Assembly: GCA_019137255.1 (NCBI GenBank)
Contig: WPDH01000280.1
Span: 62,001 to 126,000 of the forward strand
DNA from: Corinectria fuckeliana
Lineage: Eukaryota > Ascomycota > Sordariomycetes > Hypocreales > Nectriaceae
Length of the DNA stretch: 64,000 bases
Direction of reading: 5' to 3'
The notes beneath the pieces are model-generated. The model did not search any database. It saw nothing but the letters and a program-made list of their open reading frames with translations, and had not been told where the DNA came from. Below, piece by piece: positions 10,449 through 21,402 of the stretch (its first letter is position 1; every line of letters starts with the position of its first letter). The position numbers were made by a program, and so were the translations under genes.

Positions 10449-12765
10449 ATGTCAGCCAACCTCCCGATGCGGCCCCGAAAGGTGTCCAAAGTGTTGGCGT
10501 GCGTCCTGTGTCGCCATCGCAAGCTCAAGTGCGATCACAACACGCCGTGCGCAAACTGCATCAAGGTCCGTCCATGTTGCGTCCTCCCTCGCTCTGCAAT
10601 CCGGAGGCTTATCGTCCCAGTAGGCGAATGTCAGCTGCGTCTCCAGCACGCCTGCTCCGCCTCGGCAGCGCCGGCGCCCGAACCAAGACCTCCAGGAGCG
10701 ACTTGCTCGGTGTGAGGACTTGCTCAAGCAGTACGCGGGCGATGCAGCGCCGTCTCCGTCGGTGCAGCAGTCTCCGTCGGTGCAGGCGTCGCCGTCGGTG
10801 CAGACGTCTCCCAACTTTGCCGTAGACGGCCTCCCGCCGGATCCTTCGGGAACCGCGCTCACGGACCTAACGCCCAAAATATGGAAGCACCCTGGTAAAA
10901 TGGTCAAGGACCAAGGTGGCGTCCGGTTCAGCAACAGCTATATCTGGGCCACCATTCACGAGGAAGTGAGTTACGAGCCACAAGAGGCGCTGTTTTCCTT
11001 CGCAGGACCGACTAACTGGTCCTTTTGCAGCTCCAAGCCATGAGGGAGATTGTCGATGCCGATAACTCTCACGAGAGCAGTGTCCTTGGGTCCGAGGATA
11101 TGAGTCGAGACCACGACATTGATCTCTTCCTCCCTGACGATCCAACCACCAGCACCATCGAAGGGCTCCAGCCGGAACCTATCCACGTCTTTAGACTCTG
11201 GCAAATATTCCTGGACCGCGTTAATCCGTTAAGCAAGGTGATCCACGTTCCCTCAGTACAGCCGTACGTGACAGAAGCGGCGACAAATATGAGCAACGTC
11301 CCCCTCAACTACCAAACACTTTTATTTTCCATCTTCACTATGGCTATCGTTTCTCTTTCCGAGATGGAGTGTGTGCAGATGCTTGGCACGCCCCGTGAGA
11401 CCTATCTTCACAAGTTCACTACAGGCACCAAGGTCACCCTGACGAAATTTGATTTCCTAAGAAACTACGACATGGTGGTTTTGCAGTCTTTACTGCTCTA
11501 CTTAGTAGGTAATGGACTCCTCGTCAAATTCTCTTTTGCTAACCGCCTCCCGCCAGCTCTCTCTTCAGAACCGCTACGATAGGCACGCGGCGTGGATTTT
11601 CAGTGGCATGATTGTCCGCATCGCGCAAAAGATGGGCTACCACCGTGACGGAGACAGCCTCCAGCTAACGCCTTTCGAAACCGAGATGCGAAGACGCATG
11701 TGGTGGCAGATCATCCTTCAAGACGCCAAAAATGCCTTGATCTCGGGCCTCAGCCATTCTATACTGCCGGTCAACTGGGATACCAAGATGCCTCAGAACG
11801 TCAACGACGCGGACCTCTTTCCTGGATCCAGCGAGCTCATCCGACCGCGCGAGGGACCGACGGAGATGGCCTTCTGTCTCGTCATCTATCAGATCGCGAA
11901 ATGCCTGGTTCACGCTGAAACTCTGAGGGGGACCCCGAGGTTGGAAGCTGCCGTGATCGGCGAGGATATCGTTGGCGAAGTCGACTCGGATGCAACGGCG
12001 ATAATTGCAAAGTACCGATCTCTTCTCACGGAGCTTGAAAACGATGTGCGTAAAGTGGAGGAGCGATATCTCGATGCCACCGTCGGGACCGTCCATCTCG
12101 TTGCTCTAAGCGTGCGACCAATGCTGGTCAGCAAGATTAAAGAGGTCCTCGTGCCGATGAGACAGCAGCCCGAATGGGGCACCGAGATCCTCAACTCCAA
12201 GGACAACCTGTTCAAGATCATGGTGATGAACACCGAGCACAGTACGGACATGTACGAAACCATGGACCAAGCGCGGTTCCTCTGGTTCTTCAAGCTGAAC
12301 TTTCAACTCGACTTCTTCGCCGTCATGACGGGAAAGCTCCTTCAACGCCCGACCGGGAGCCTCGCCGACCGCGCCTGGAGGGTGATAGAAAAGATATACC
12401 GCTACCACGTGGAGCTGCTGGATATGTCGCAAAAGGCCCACGTCCTCCAGGCGCAGCTGGTTCTCAAGGCATGGGGAGCTCGCGAGCAGGCCTTTCTCCA
12501 GGCTGGACAACCCCTCGCCTGCCCTGATTTCATACACTGCCTTCAACAGTTTTCGTCGGCCGACTCTCGAGGCTCAGAACTAGGTCCGCCGATGGCTCAG
12601 CTACAGATATCGGCCCCGGAGCTCACGGACATGGACCAGTTCCTGGGCGGATACATGGACGTTTCGGCGCTGAATTGGGACATGCTGGAGGACATGAACT
12701 ATCCGCAGAATCCGGTCCCAGACTTGTCTTTTGATGAATTTAACATGGGAGGTATGAATCGATAG
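10449..12765 (+). CDS. Zn2Cys6 transcription factor 1 with fungal regulatory domain
   Basis: Four exons (10449-10565, 10624-10965, 11031-11504, 11557-12765) join exactly in phase for about 713 residues. The zinc cluster is CVLCRHRKLKC then CANCIK, with the sixth Cys reached after the first intron (NVSC). It is followed by a QERLARCEDLLKQY coiled-coil dimerisation helix. Next comes an 18-bp tandem repeat encoding SPSVQ(Q/A/T), then the middle homology domain (Fungal_trans, PF04082) with VFRLWQIFLDRVNPLSKVIH, AAWIFSGMIVRIAQKMGYHRDG and EMRRRMWW. The acidic C terminus (DMDQFLGGYMDV) could activate transcription. The 3' splice site of intron 1 must be the second AG (CAGTAG|GCG); the first would create a stop. 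An open frame continues upstream of 10449 but has no ATG. Targets are unknown. Confidence 0.9.
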
Positions 12766-13844
12766 CATGGTGGCAATATCTGATGAGGAGCACTGGGTAC
12801 ATCATTGCAAGCGCTCCTCGCTAGGATGTATGAGTAGTAATTATTAGAGACACGATGTACACTCTGCTGCTTATGCTCTGAGATGGTTGCAGTAGGAAGA
12901 GAGACTTGCTTGTCGTTTCATGAAACGCGCCCCGTGTATGAAGTCGTTTTCTGTGGAGTGAGGTTCCTCCCGTCAACCCATTGGCATACAGGAATTCATC
13001 GACAGAAAGAGCGTGCACGGGTTACTTGGAGCCACTTGGGTCGGCTCTATTTTAGATGGGCATCAAACCTACAGTATCATGGCATACCTGCCTAACTGCC
13101 ACCATTGTCGCCCGCATAGCCTAGAACAAGCTGGGTGTGATATGGGGAGTCGTGATTAGCTTCTAATTATTTTCTGCCGTCGCCATCATCATGAGTACCC
13201 TCCTTTGTCCCGCATGTCCTTCTACACTGGCAAACCGCAACAGTGAAGCTCGTCTAGCTCTTAGTATACTCAATAACATACTTTTGGCCGCGGTCGGGAC
13301 TGAGCCGCTTGCGGTTGAAAACATCCGGGGGTAGTCGGACAAGAGGAAGTCTCGTGTGGCACAGAGCAGCCTTTGGACCCCGATACAATGATATTGAAGG
13401 AGGCATATTTAAAACCAAGCAATAGCCAGATCCTACTCAGAAAGGACTAAACAGTCCAGCCTCTCATCCGAAGATGCAAGCAAGCGAACTAACAATAAGC
13501 TCATGGGAGGAGTGAAATATCACAGTACCAAGACATAGCCGAAGACAGGCTTAGGACTACGCCATACAGCAGGTACGGGAGGTCAAGCTGCGAGATTCTG
13601 GCTTTCCCACGAGTTGGAATAAAAGAAGGTGCGATTTGTTGAATGCATGGTATATACAAAATAGACAGAAAAGCCAGAGACTAACAAACATGTCACAAGG
13701 CAATCAGTGAAGCAATACCAGATCAATTCATTCTTCATTGGGTGCTCGCGCGACAAACGCTGTGCTGAGCAGAAGCCTTTACCACACACCGTTGCTATCT
13801 CAGTATAAGAGACCATGCCGTCAGGGCCGTTTCATTCGTCATCT
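12766..13844. other. Gene-less stretch
   Basis: No supported gene. It holds the convergent 3' flanks of the regulator (+) and the Cys-rich gene (-). Confidence 0.5.
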
Positions 13845-14687
13845 CTACAGCTCCATCGGGCCCAACACGAAGTCATCCTCATCATCCCTCATCTTGGGGC
13901 TGGAGACAGGGCTGTCCGAATCGTCGTCGGAGGCGGAGGCAGCGTCTCTCACCGCATCAGCAAATTCAGAACCAGGGCCGAGTGAGCAGACACGAGGACG
14001 GGCAGGAGGTCTGTTGAAGTTACGGGTGCAGTTCTGAGGCACGCGGCCCGCGTCACGCAGCCAAGAGGCCTTGTGTTCATCATCGATCCACTTGAACTCT
14101 CGTGCGGCGATATCGACAGCCTCGGGCTAAGCAAGACGCTTGTTAGTAGAGGTCGGGTGGATCATTTGTGTTGGAGGTGCTTACTCGAGGACTGGCAGGC
14201 TTTCCGGCATCGACATCCTGGAGCCATTTCAGACAGGCGGCGCTGAGCTTGAAGCCGATGGCGCCTTCGTCTTCAATCTGCAAGGCTCGCTTCATCATGA
14301 GTTAGCGAGTGACTACTAGACGTCAACAATAAGCCTACATGATCACAGTCATAGCCTCCGAGAACACAGTGGGCGCATCGCAGAGATGGTTTGCCCGGCT
14401 CAGCTAGAGAGAGAGGTCAGGGTCACGTAGCGTTACTAAGGAACAGGGGATGATGCAACTTACAGTAGCGAAAGCAGAAATGGCCAGGCTTGTCGGTCGC
14501 TGCCATGATACGCGCATAGCGTAGGCATGGAATGCGACAGTAGTCCTTGACCTTCTATGGTCCTATCAGTCATGCAGCAGTAGAGGTGGAGACTGGGGCC
14601 ACTTACGCTCGCTTTGAAGGCGGGAGACTTGTCGCGACGGAGGTCGGACGGGACAGGTGGAGTGGGAACGGGAGTAGATCTCACCAT
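13845..14687 (-). CDS. Cys-rich multi-exon hypothetical protein
   Basis: I reconstruct five exons. They start with MVRSTPVPTPPVPSDLRRDK at 14687 and end with DDFVLGPMEL at 13845, giving about 204 residues. Each junction has a consensus donor (gtaagt, gtaagt, gtaggc, gtaagc) and a YAG acceptor, and reading frame is kept throughout. The middle is cysteine/histidine-rich: CRIPCLRY, HFCFRYC, RCAHCVLGGYDCDH. This spacing suggests zinc binding, but I recognise no Pfam family. A helical segment (FKWIDDEHKASWLRDAG) and an acidic Ser/Asp-rich tail follow. The frame continues upstream with more cysteines (CCDSHSDSCPGCSC), so an earlier start at 14873 is possible. A (GA)n tract lies between the two candidate starts. 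Confidence 0.65.
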
Positions 14688-16549
14688 GGCGGCAGAATGA
14701 CAAGTCGGAGGACAGGAACAGCCGGGGCAAGAATCCGAATGAGAGTCGCAGCAGTAGACAGAGGCGTAGTTATCGGCTGGTGGTGAGGGTATTGAGAGAG
14801 AGAGAGAGAGAGAGAAGGGAAGCCACAGGATGAGCGAGGAGTTTATATAGGCCAAAAAGAAACTTTCAGACAAACTATAAGAAAAGTAATTGACAGATTT
14901 TTACAATAGGCGGGAGGTCATTGTGATCACATTGTGGAGTGAGAAGGCAAACGTAATCAACAGGCAATGAGCAAACGAAAGCAATGGGAGTAGTAAACCG
15001 TAAGAGGAGCGATTGCAAATCGACAAACCAGGAAGGTTGACGCTCAACTATGACCAACTCCACCCGTTTTCGTTGATTGTTCGCACCTCATGTATTGTCA
15101 GCTGCCCTTGGCGCCCTCTGCGTCATGCGCAACCACCTCAATCCCAACGCACATTTCGTTGACACTGGCGAGCAACTCTAGCACAAGTTCAAAGCGTTTT
15201 GATTTCCGACAGACGGGCTGTAGAGGTCTAAGCCATTGCAAGTATAACCTCATTGATGATGAGGACGTGGTAAGAGTTGAAGCGATAGACTTGCCGACGA
15301 GCCAGTTTCGCTTGCACCCTTTAAGCAACTCTCCACGTTGGTGAATGCTCGGTAGATCTGAAGAGTGGAGCCTCTTTCAAACACGAAGTGAATGTTAGGA
15401 AGTCTGACTCATACAGTGAGTCAGCCCTTTCGGGCATCTTTAGTGCATACCTCTGATATGAAAACTCCATCAGATATTCGAGTAAGAAATGCTTCATCTG
15501 CCATCAAGAAACCACCCACGGCGTGGAGAGATAGCTTGTCAAGCACGTTAGGGGGGCTGTCGACGACGAGAAAAGGTATCGAGGCTGATCGACGTCCTTT
15601 TACTCGTCTCCGTAGTGCTTGCAGATGCTGACAGCGTCATGAGTGTACAGTGCCATGGGACGACGCTGGCTGGTTCACAATATCTAGGTCGCAGCATAAA
15701 CTGTGTATATGCCACTAAGGGCGTGATCTCTGACGCCCACCTGTCGAGTATTCCTTATTAGCCCGTCTATTTAAAGGCCTGAAATTGTTCATTGAACCGT
15801 ACTACAAATTTCTCCTCTTAGTTTGGCTGTAGGCATGTTGAGAAAGACACCGCCGAGCCCTTCTATCCCTGCAGGCAGCCCTCCACTGTCATTACATGAT
15901 CGGCAATCCCGCCAGCAAGATGGCCAGTTGCAGAGACATACTTTGCTCTGTTATTGTTGAATCCGGTAGACATCCAATATCAGTTTCCACAACAAGTAAA
16001 GAGGTGAAGACGCTTCGAGTGTAAGATGTCAAATACATGGCGTCACCACCGACACTCAAACTGTATCGATGGATGAAGGACCTCACTCATTATCATTTAG
16101 TGTCCAGCGCGCATGCCATCATTTACACTCGTTTAGTCTGGAGTTTACGTTGGTACACATTCAAGCTTGATCTTTGTTCCCTCCGTCAAGCCAATACTGA
16201 TAGATGGGTAGCGTGATGGCCTCGCTGTGTTCTATCGGTATGCTTGTTAAAGGACAGACGAAGACACTTGTTAGGCTGCCTGTAGCATGGACACAAAATA
16301 TATCTCGCACGAAAACTAGAACCCTCGGCGTGTACGTGACCTACGGAAGCTTCGCGTGAAACCTTTCCCACACTTCAGCTGCGCCGACATCCTCATCATG
16401 CTTGTCTTTCATCACCTCCAACATTTCGTAGGCCCTAGTTTGCATGTACATGATCTGATTATCCTGGCAGTTGTGTGTAAGCAGCTAGTCGTGAAATAGG
16501 ACCGTCCTACATACCTTCCCCATTGTGAGTTGTAAAGCGCCTTCGAATG
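14688..16549. other. Gene-less stretch with (GA)n tract and a TGACTCA inverted repeat
   Basis: No supported gene. A (GA)n microsatellite sits at 14794-14816. At 15404-15424 CTGACTCA and TGAGTCAG form a perfect inverted repeat with a 5-bp spacer; TGACTCA is the Gcn4/CPC1 core. Short ORFs around 15.1-15.6 kb have no recognisable domain. Confidence 0.5.
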
Positions 16550-17560
16550 GCAAGGGATAGTACTTCCCAACCTCTGTTGATTCTTAGTCAGGCGAAGAAT
16601 ATTGCCCAAGACCACTTCGCCCAGCATCACGCCAGCACGGCCTTGTTTAAGGCCACCGGTTTGGGTAACGTCTCCGAGGGCAAATGGTCCACCTAGAGAG
16701 TCGGCTTGACAAGAACCTCACCATTCGGAACAATGCTTTCCGGGGTGTACGAGGCAATCAGATCCGAATGAGGCCGTAGACAGGTGCATGGAATCTGGTG
16801 CGACATAGATACCAAGTGGTTAGCGGTGTAATGATGGTTATGCCGCAGAAGTACATACCACTAGATCCCAAGTCCTGGTCTCGCCGGTCGAGAGAGTCAC
16901 CCGTGTCTCCTCGACCATTCTTCCTGCCTGGGCTGGCAAGATTGGTCGTTCTCCGAGGACAACGTCGATATCCGTCCTAGCTAAAGCATCGCTGACGAAA
17001 GAATGTAGCTTCCTTCCAAAGCGTGGCAGTAGCTGATCCCTTGAATGCACCAGGGCCAGCTTCTTGTACGGGTTCTTGGCCCGGATCTCCGTCACCAGTT
17101 CTATCTATGCCCGCTGCACCACCACCAATGACTGCAGTTCGTTCGGCCTTGCTGATCCTCTGTTGGGACCCTTGGGGCTTCGTAATAGCCTCTTTATGGG
17201 CCAAGGACTTAAGTCGCGTCGGAGGCAGCTGCGCTGCTCCCATAGCAAGAACTGAGCAGTCGTACTTGAGCTGAATTCTGCCAGCTATATTAACGCGTGA
17301 CTCAGTGATGCTGAGCGCCTCGTCCTGGACGTGTTCGAAGATGCCGTCTCACCTTGTAGACAATTGTTTGTTGCACGATGCTCGCTGAAGACTCTCAACA
17401 AGACAAAATCTAGCCGCTCATCCTTCAGACCTACATAATTTCGAACAGCTTCCTGAAGAATAGCTAGGAAGTAGTCGTGGCAATGGTCTGGGAAGAAGCG
17501 AACATGGGAGCCTTGCTTATTATACTGCGAGTTGCAGTACTATCAGAACGAAGAGAAGTG
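16550..17560 (-). pseudogene. AMID-like FAD/NAD oxidoreductase remnant
   Basis: The minus strand reads as a degraded pyridine nucleotide-disulfide oxidoreductase of the AMID/AIF-B type. In order it shows DYFLAILQEAVRNY, LKYDCSVLAMGA, the NAD-binding TAVIGGGAAGI, then (in another frame) ELVTEIRAKNPYKKLALVHS and DLVVCT, and finally (in a third frame) PFALGDVTQTGG. The lesions visible are: a tandem CTAT duplication at 17101-17108 that shifts frame right after the GGGAAG motif; an in-frame TAG at 16693-16695; another frame change beside it; and one near 17335. The N-terminal FAD GxGxxG region is not found. The family match is clear by motif order; the gene cannot make a full protein. Confidence 0.75.
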
Positions 17561-17629
17561 CGATAACTACGAAACTTATCAACATTCAAAAGATTAATAC
17601 AAGACTACGCCCCAGGCTTTGTATAAGTT

Positions 17630-18060
17630 CAGTCGCAAATGGCAGCGACCTCATTGTAGGAGGTGATGGAGTGTGATCCAAAGTCCGACCCATGGTATGC
17701 CATCTGCGGCCCTTTTACTCCGGCGTGACGGGAGTAGAAACAAGGTTGCGAAACCTCGATACCATCGACCCAAAGCTCTCGGACATGGTTGGGAAGGGCA
17801 GCCTTTTTGTTTCGCCGAGGATGACCTTTCGTTGACAACAGTGTCCGCCTTCGTTGGAGAAGGCGTAAACATGGCCCTGCACATTGCCATAGAGCTGGGC
17901 AAGTCCATTGTCAAGCATCCGGACGACCTGGGCACGGCTGTGGAGGAGCAAACGGACAAGATGCTTCCCCTCGTCAAGGAGATCTAGCAACCGACGTGGG
18001 ATTTCGAGCTCAACTGGTTTGGGCCTGGAACTTTGGCCAAGTTCAAAACTTGGACGAGGG
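17630..18060 (+). pseudogene. FAD-dependent monooxygenase remnant
   Basis: Two blocks of a TetX/PHBH-type flavin monooxygenase survive on the plus strand. The first reads SDLIVGGDGV, stop (TGA 17674-17676), SKVRPM, then FYSGVTGVETRL and DMVGKGSLFV. In a different frame the C-terminal flavin-contacting block SAFVGEGVNMALHIAIELGKS follows, ending at TAG 17985-17987, after which conserved-looking sequence (TWDFELNWFGPG) continues. The GDAAH motif and over 100 residues between the blocks are missing, so an internal deletion is implied in addition to the stops and a frameshift. The remnant ends about 20 bp before a mariner element, in a region of decayed oxidoreductases. Confidence 0.72.
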
Positions 18061-18082
18061 GCCGGGTGGACAGGCCTAGCTA

Positions 18083-18118
18083 CAGTTAGTTGCAAAAAAA
18101 CCGACAATACCCGGATCC
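18083..18118 (+). repeat. Left terminal inverted repeat of the mariner element
   Basis: It begins CAGTTAGTTGCAAAAAAACC and pairs with the reverse complement of 19433-19468, which begins CAGTGGGGTTGCAAAAAAACC. The pair differs at a few mostly transition positions. Confidence 0.85.
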
Positions 18119-19432
18119 ACCCGAATTTCCGTAATGACACCACAATCTTTGACTAGCCCTTATAGTCTTAATTAAAGTCATAGAAAATTATAGAATAGAT
18201 CAAATTAAAGCCTAAAAGCTAGCATTTACTAGGACTTATACTAATACTTTATGTACCAGCTATTTGCCTTTATAACCGCCTGCATCTGTGCAGGTATCAA
18301 ATTTATCAGGTTTTTAAACACCTTATTATTAATTTCAGCCTATAGCTCGACTATAGCATTAATTAAAAGATCCAAAGAGGCAGAGTTCTTTAGAAGCTCT
18401 GTAAGATACGGGTATCACTTACAGATCCTTTCTTTTAGGATCGCCTATAGATTTTTAATAGGATTAAGATCAGGTGAGTAAGGCGGCTAAGTTAGCAGGA
18501 AAACCCCCTCTCTTTGCGCGTAGCTATATAGCCACCCTTATATAATACAGGCTTTATAAGTTAGTCTGTTATTATGCTAAAATAATATTCCTTTATTAAT
18601 AATTTCCAGAAGATAAGTCTTAAGGTATTCTAAGATAATCCGGCTTAAGATGCTTTTATAGTTAGATTTAGGGTCTCTATCTAAAGGGACTAAACTTAAT
18701 ACCCTTTTAAGGCAGAAAGCACTAAAGAACATCTTAGAATGTCTTATTAGCTTTCAGCAGGGCTGTATATTCTTTTTTCTAAGTCTTTCACCCTTTAGGG
18801 CGGTTAGAAAAGTTATTATAAGATAGGAGGTCTAACTTATATATTAGTAGAAAACTTACTTCTGTCTTTTGCTGTTACCATAAGCAATTAAGACCTTATC
18901 AGAGAAAATCTAAGTATGCTAAAAGCTCTTATCTTTATTAATATATTACTATGTAAAATCTAGGCGCTTTTAGGTAATAGCTAGGCTTAGAAATAGCCAC
19001 TAAAGAGAGAGGTAGTGCTAGACGCCTTATTTATATAGCTATTATATTAGAGTTATCTTATAATAGTATAAACTAGTCTTCTTAAGGATTTCTATATATA
19101 TAATAAAAAGGTTTTAATTAATAATTCTAAAGATATGATTTTTATCGCGGGTTAATATAATAGTTAGACGCCTAGAGCTAGGGTTTCTCTTTATGCTATT
19201 TTGATATTTATACTGCTAGATAATGCTAAATATTATATGTTTAGTTATACTCTCTTCCTTAGTGATATTATTAGCTAAAATACTAGAATTATATTTATAT
19301 ATAATCTTCGTCCTCTTATAAGGACTGTAATAAGATTTGGGCCTGATCTGAGGCATAATGATTAAGCTGTAATAGAGTGAAGTTGGTGATATCTGGTGGG
19401 ATGTCTGTGATCGTGATCGCAAGAGCGGGGAA

Positions 19433-19468
19433 ATCCGGAAAATTGTTGGTTTTTTTGCAACCCCACTG
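19433..19468 (-). repeat. Right terminal inverted repeat of the mariner element
   Basis: The sequence CCGGAAAATTGTTGGTTTTTTT followed by GCAACCCCACTG ends at the TA duplication. It is complementary to the left end over about 36 bp. Confidence 0.85.
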
Positions 19469-19941
19469 TAGACTTGGAGGCGACATCTTTCAGGAGAACC
19501 TCGTATCAAGTATACACAAGACCTTACCTTATGCTACCTAGCTCTCAATGGACTTTAACCTGGCTCGACTAAGCTGAAACTGTGGCTGTGGCTGTGGCGC
19601 AGTCAGGGAGGAATTGAAAAGTTTTCCCTCATTAAACTCTAGCTTCCATCATATCGTGGCCACGCTGCTCACCAGTCGACAAACACATTCTCTTGTTTCC
19701 TCTCGTCGTCGTTCCTTTCAATGTAATTGGTCAATTGCTTCATTCGTTTCAGAGATCGTCTCCACTTGTTGACCCTCACCATACTCCCTACTGTGTACAT
19801 CCTCGACTTCTGGTTGGAGCTCGAAGTCGAGCCTCAACCCCTTTCAGTCCTTACTTGCCGAAGCTGCGGAACGGGAAAATACAGCCAAAAAGACACGCGC
19901 AAAACTTCAAGGGAGCCTCTCGGCTATTGGCTGTTGAGGTT

Positions 19942-21402
19942 ATGGCCTATCATTTTCATGCCGGGGGTGCTGCCAGCCACGTTCTTCTTGACCCCTGGCC
20001 CCACGGACTTGGTGTCATGAGAGATGTTTTCTACAGATGGTCGGAGCTTGACATTACTCAAATCGGAACTCTGATTGCCATTGCAGGAACAGTACCGACG
20101 GCCTGGAGGTTTCTGCAGCGTGCCTGGCGCGAAGCGTACGGTTGGATCAGGCAATGCTTCTTGGCTTCTGTGACGATCCCCGGAGGCGACCCTCTCAACA
20201 GGAGTGTTGTCAAATGGATCCAAGCGAACCGGTCTCGGAATTACCGGTCCTTCACAGGGAAAACAAAGGTCGGGCGGGCTGGTGCTGACCGGGCAGCTGG
20301 ACTGAAGAAGACACGATATGCAGTGCAATACTGTTCTCACTGGGACACGAGATGGCTTTGGTACGGCGGAAACGTCTTTGTCGTCACGCGCGCCTTTGAG
20401 AACTTCAGCTCTTCCTTGTCGGACCCGAGCTACGACGGCATCGGAGGCGAGGACATTACTGTCAGCTGCTTCGGCTGGTCGGCGGACCCCGTCAAGCGAT
20501 TCATCGAAGCTTGTCGCGAGTACGCCGACAGGCAAACGCAGTTCTTCGTCATCATCTACGCCCGAGACCGCTACGGGCTCGCGTGGAAGCCCAAAGCCCG
20601 CAAGCCGATCCGCCTGCTCGAGACGGTGCACTTCGACAACGCCCTGAAGCAGGACCTCCTCGCCGACATCCGGAACTACCTCGACGCCAAGACGCAGACG
20701 CGCTACCAGAGCCGCAGCATGCCCTACCGCAGGGGTTATCTCTTCTACGGGCCCCCGGGGACTGGCAAGTCGTCTCTGTCCGTCGCCATCGCGGGCGAGT
20801 TTGGACTGGATCTGTACGAGGTCAAGATCCCCAGCGTTGGCACGGATGCCGACCTGGAGCAGATGTTCCAAGAGATCCCGCCGCGATGTGTCGTTCTGCT
20901 TGAAGACATTGACGCTGTGTGGGTCGATCGCTCGAGCACCGAGAACGCACACGACAGTAACAGCGCGCCAAACTGCACCTTGTCGGGACTGTTGAACGTC
21001 CTGGATGGTGTTGGCTCGCAGGAAGGCCGCATCGTCATCATGACAACCAACCGACCGGAACAGCTCGACAGCGCCCTGGTCCGACCTGGCCGCGTGGACA
21101 TGAAGGTGTTTCTAGGCAACATCAGCCAGAAGTCCGCAGAGGAGATGTTTATCCGCATGTTTTCCCCCGATCTGGGTTGCACGTCGCAGCTCGACATGCA
21201 AGAGATTGAAAAGCTTGCCGTCCAGTTCGCGTGCGAGATACCAGAAGACACCTTGACCCCGTCCCTCCTGCAGGGCTTCTTTCAGCTTCATTTGGAGAGC
21301 CCTCGGGACGCTGCTTCGAGTATAGCTGCGTGGGTAAAGAAGGAACTTGACAAGAGCCCGGATAAGGAGTTTGAGGTAATTACGAGTAAGGGGAAGCTGT
21401 AA
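19942..21402 (+). CDS. BCS1-like AAA ATPase
   Basis: Single exon of about 486 residues starting MAYHFHAGG. The N-terminal part has one hydrophobic segment (IGTLIAIAGTVPTAWRFL) and a BCS1_N-type domain. A C-terminal AAA module follows with RRGYLFYGPPGTGKSSL (Walker A), CVVLLEDIDAV (Walker B), SGLLNVLDGVGSQEGRIVIMTTN (sensor 1/second region of homology) and ALVRPGRVDMKV (arginine finger region). BCS1 proper inserts the Rieske protein into mitochondrial complex III. Filamentous fungi carry many paralogues whose roles are unknown, and the lack of a clear mitochondrial presequence suggests this is one of those. The open frame extends upstream to about 19693 but without an ATG, so I start at 19942. 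Intact. Confidence 0.88.
   Translation: MAYHFHAGGAASHVLLDPWPHGLGVMRDVFYRWSELDITQIGTLIAIAGTVPTAWRFLQRAWREAYGWIRQCFLASVTIPGGDPLNRSVVKWIQANRSRNYRSFTGKTKVGRAGADRAAGLKKTRYAVQYCSHWDTRWLWYGGNVFVVTRAFENFSSSLSDPSYDGIGGEDITVSCFGWSADPVKRFIEACREYADRQTQFFVIIYARDRYGLAWKPKARKPIRLLETVHFDNALKQDLLADIRNYLDAKTQTRYQSRSMPYRRGYLFYGPPGTGKSSLSVAIAGEFGLDLYEVKIPSVGTDADLEQMFQEIPPRCVVLLEDIDAVWVDRSSTENAHDSNSAPNCTLSGLLNVLDGVGSQEGRIVIMTTNRPEQLDSALVRPGRVDMKVFLGNISQKSAEEMFIRMFSPDLGCTSQLDMQEIEKLAVQFACEIPEDTLTPSLLQGFFQLHLESPRDAASSIAAWVKKELDKSPDKEFEVITSKGKL

Larger units (their letters stand above)
18083..19468 (-). mobile_element. Tc1/mariner element, RIP-degraded
   Basis: The element is 1386 bp, flanked by TA on both sides (18081-18082 and 19469-19470), as expected for Tc1/mariner insertion. 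The terminal inverted repeats are about 36 bp and imperfect: both outer ends read CAGT, and both contain GTTGCAAAAAAACC followed by ACAAT and CCGGAT. The transposase is on the minus strand. Near its C terminus PPYSPDLNPI and NLWAILKERIC mark the last acid of the DDE/D catalytic domain, and a degraded HDNAPIHTA-like block lies upstream. A likely N terminus (MPQIRPKSYYSPYK) sits near 19.35 kb. The interior is extremely AT-rich with many TAG/TAA codons where Trp and Gln are expected, typical of RIP. It is not autonomous. Confidence 0.88.

Noticed and set aside
19693..19941. N-terminal extension of the BCS1-like protein
   Set aside because: The open frame begins with TTG, not ATG, and the extension has no BCS1-like or targeting character.
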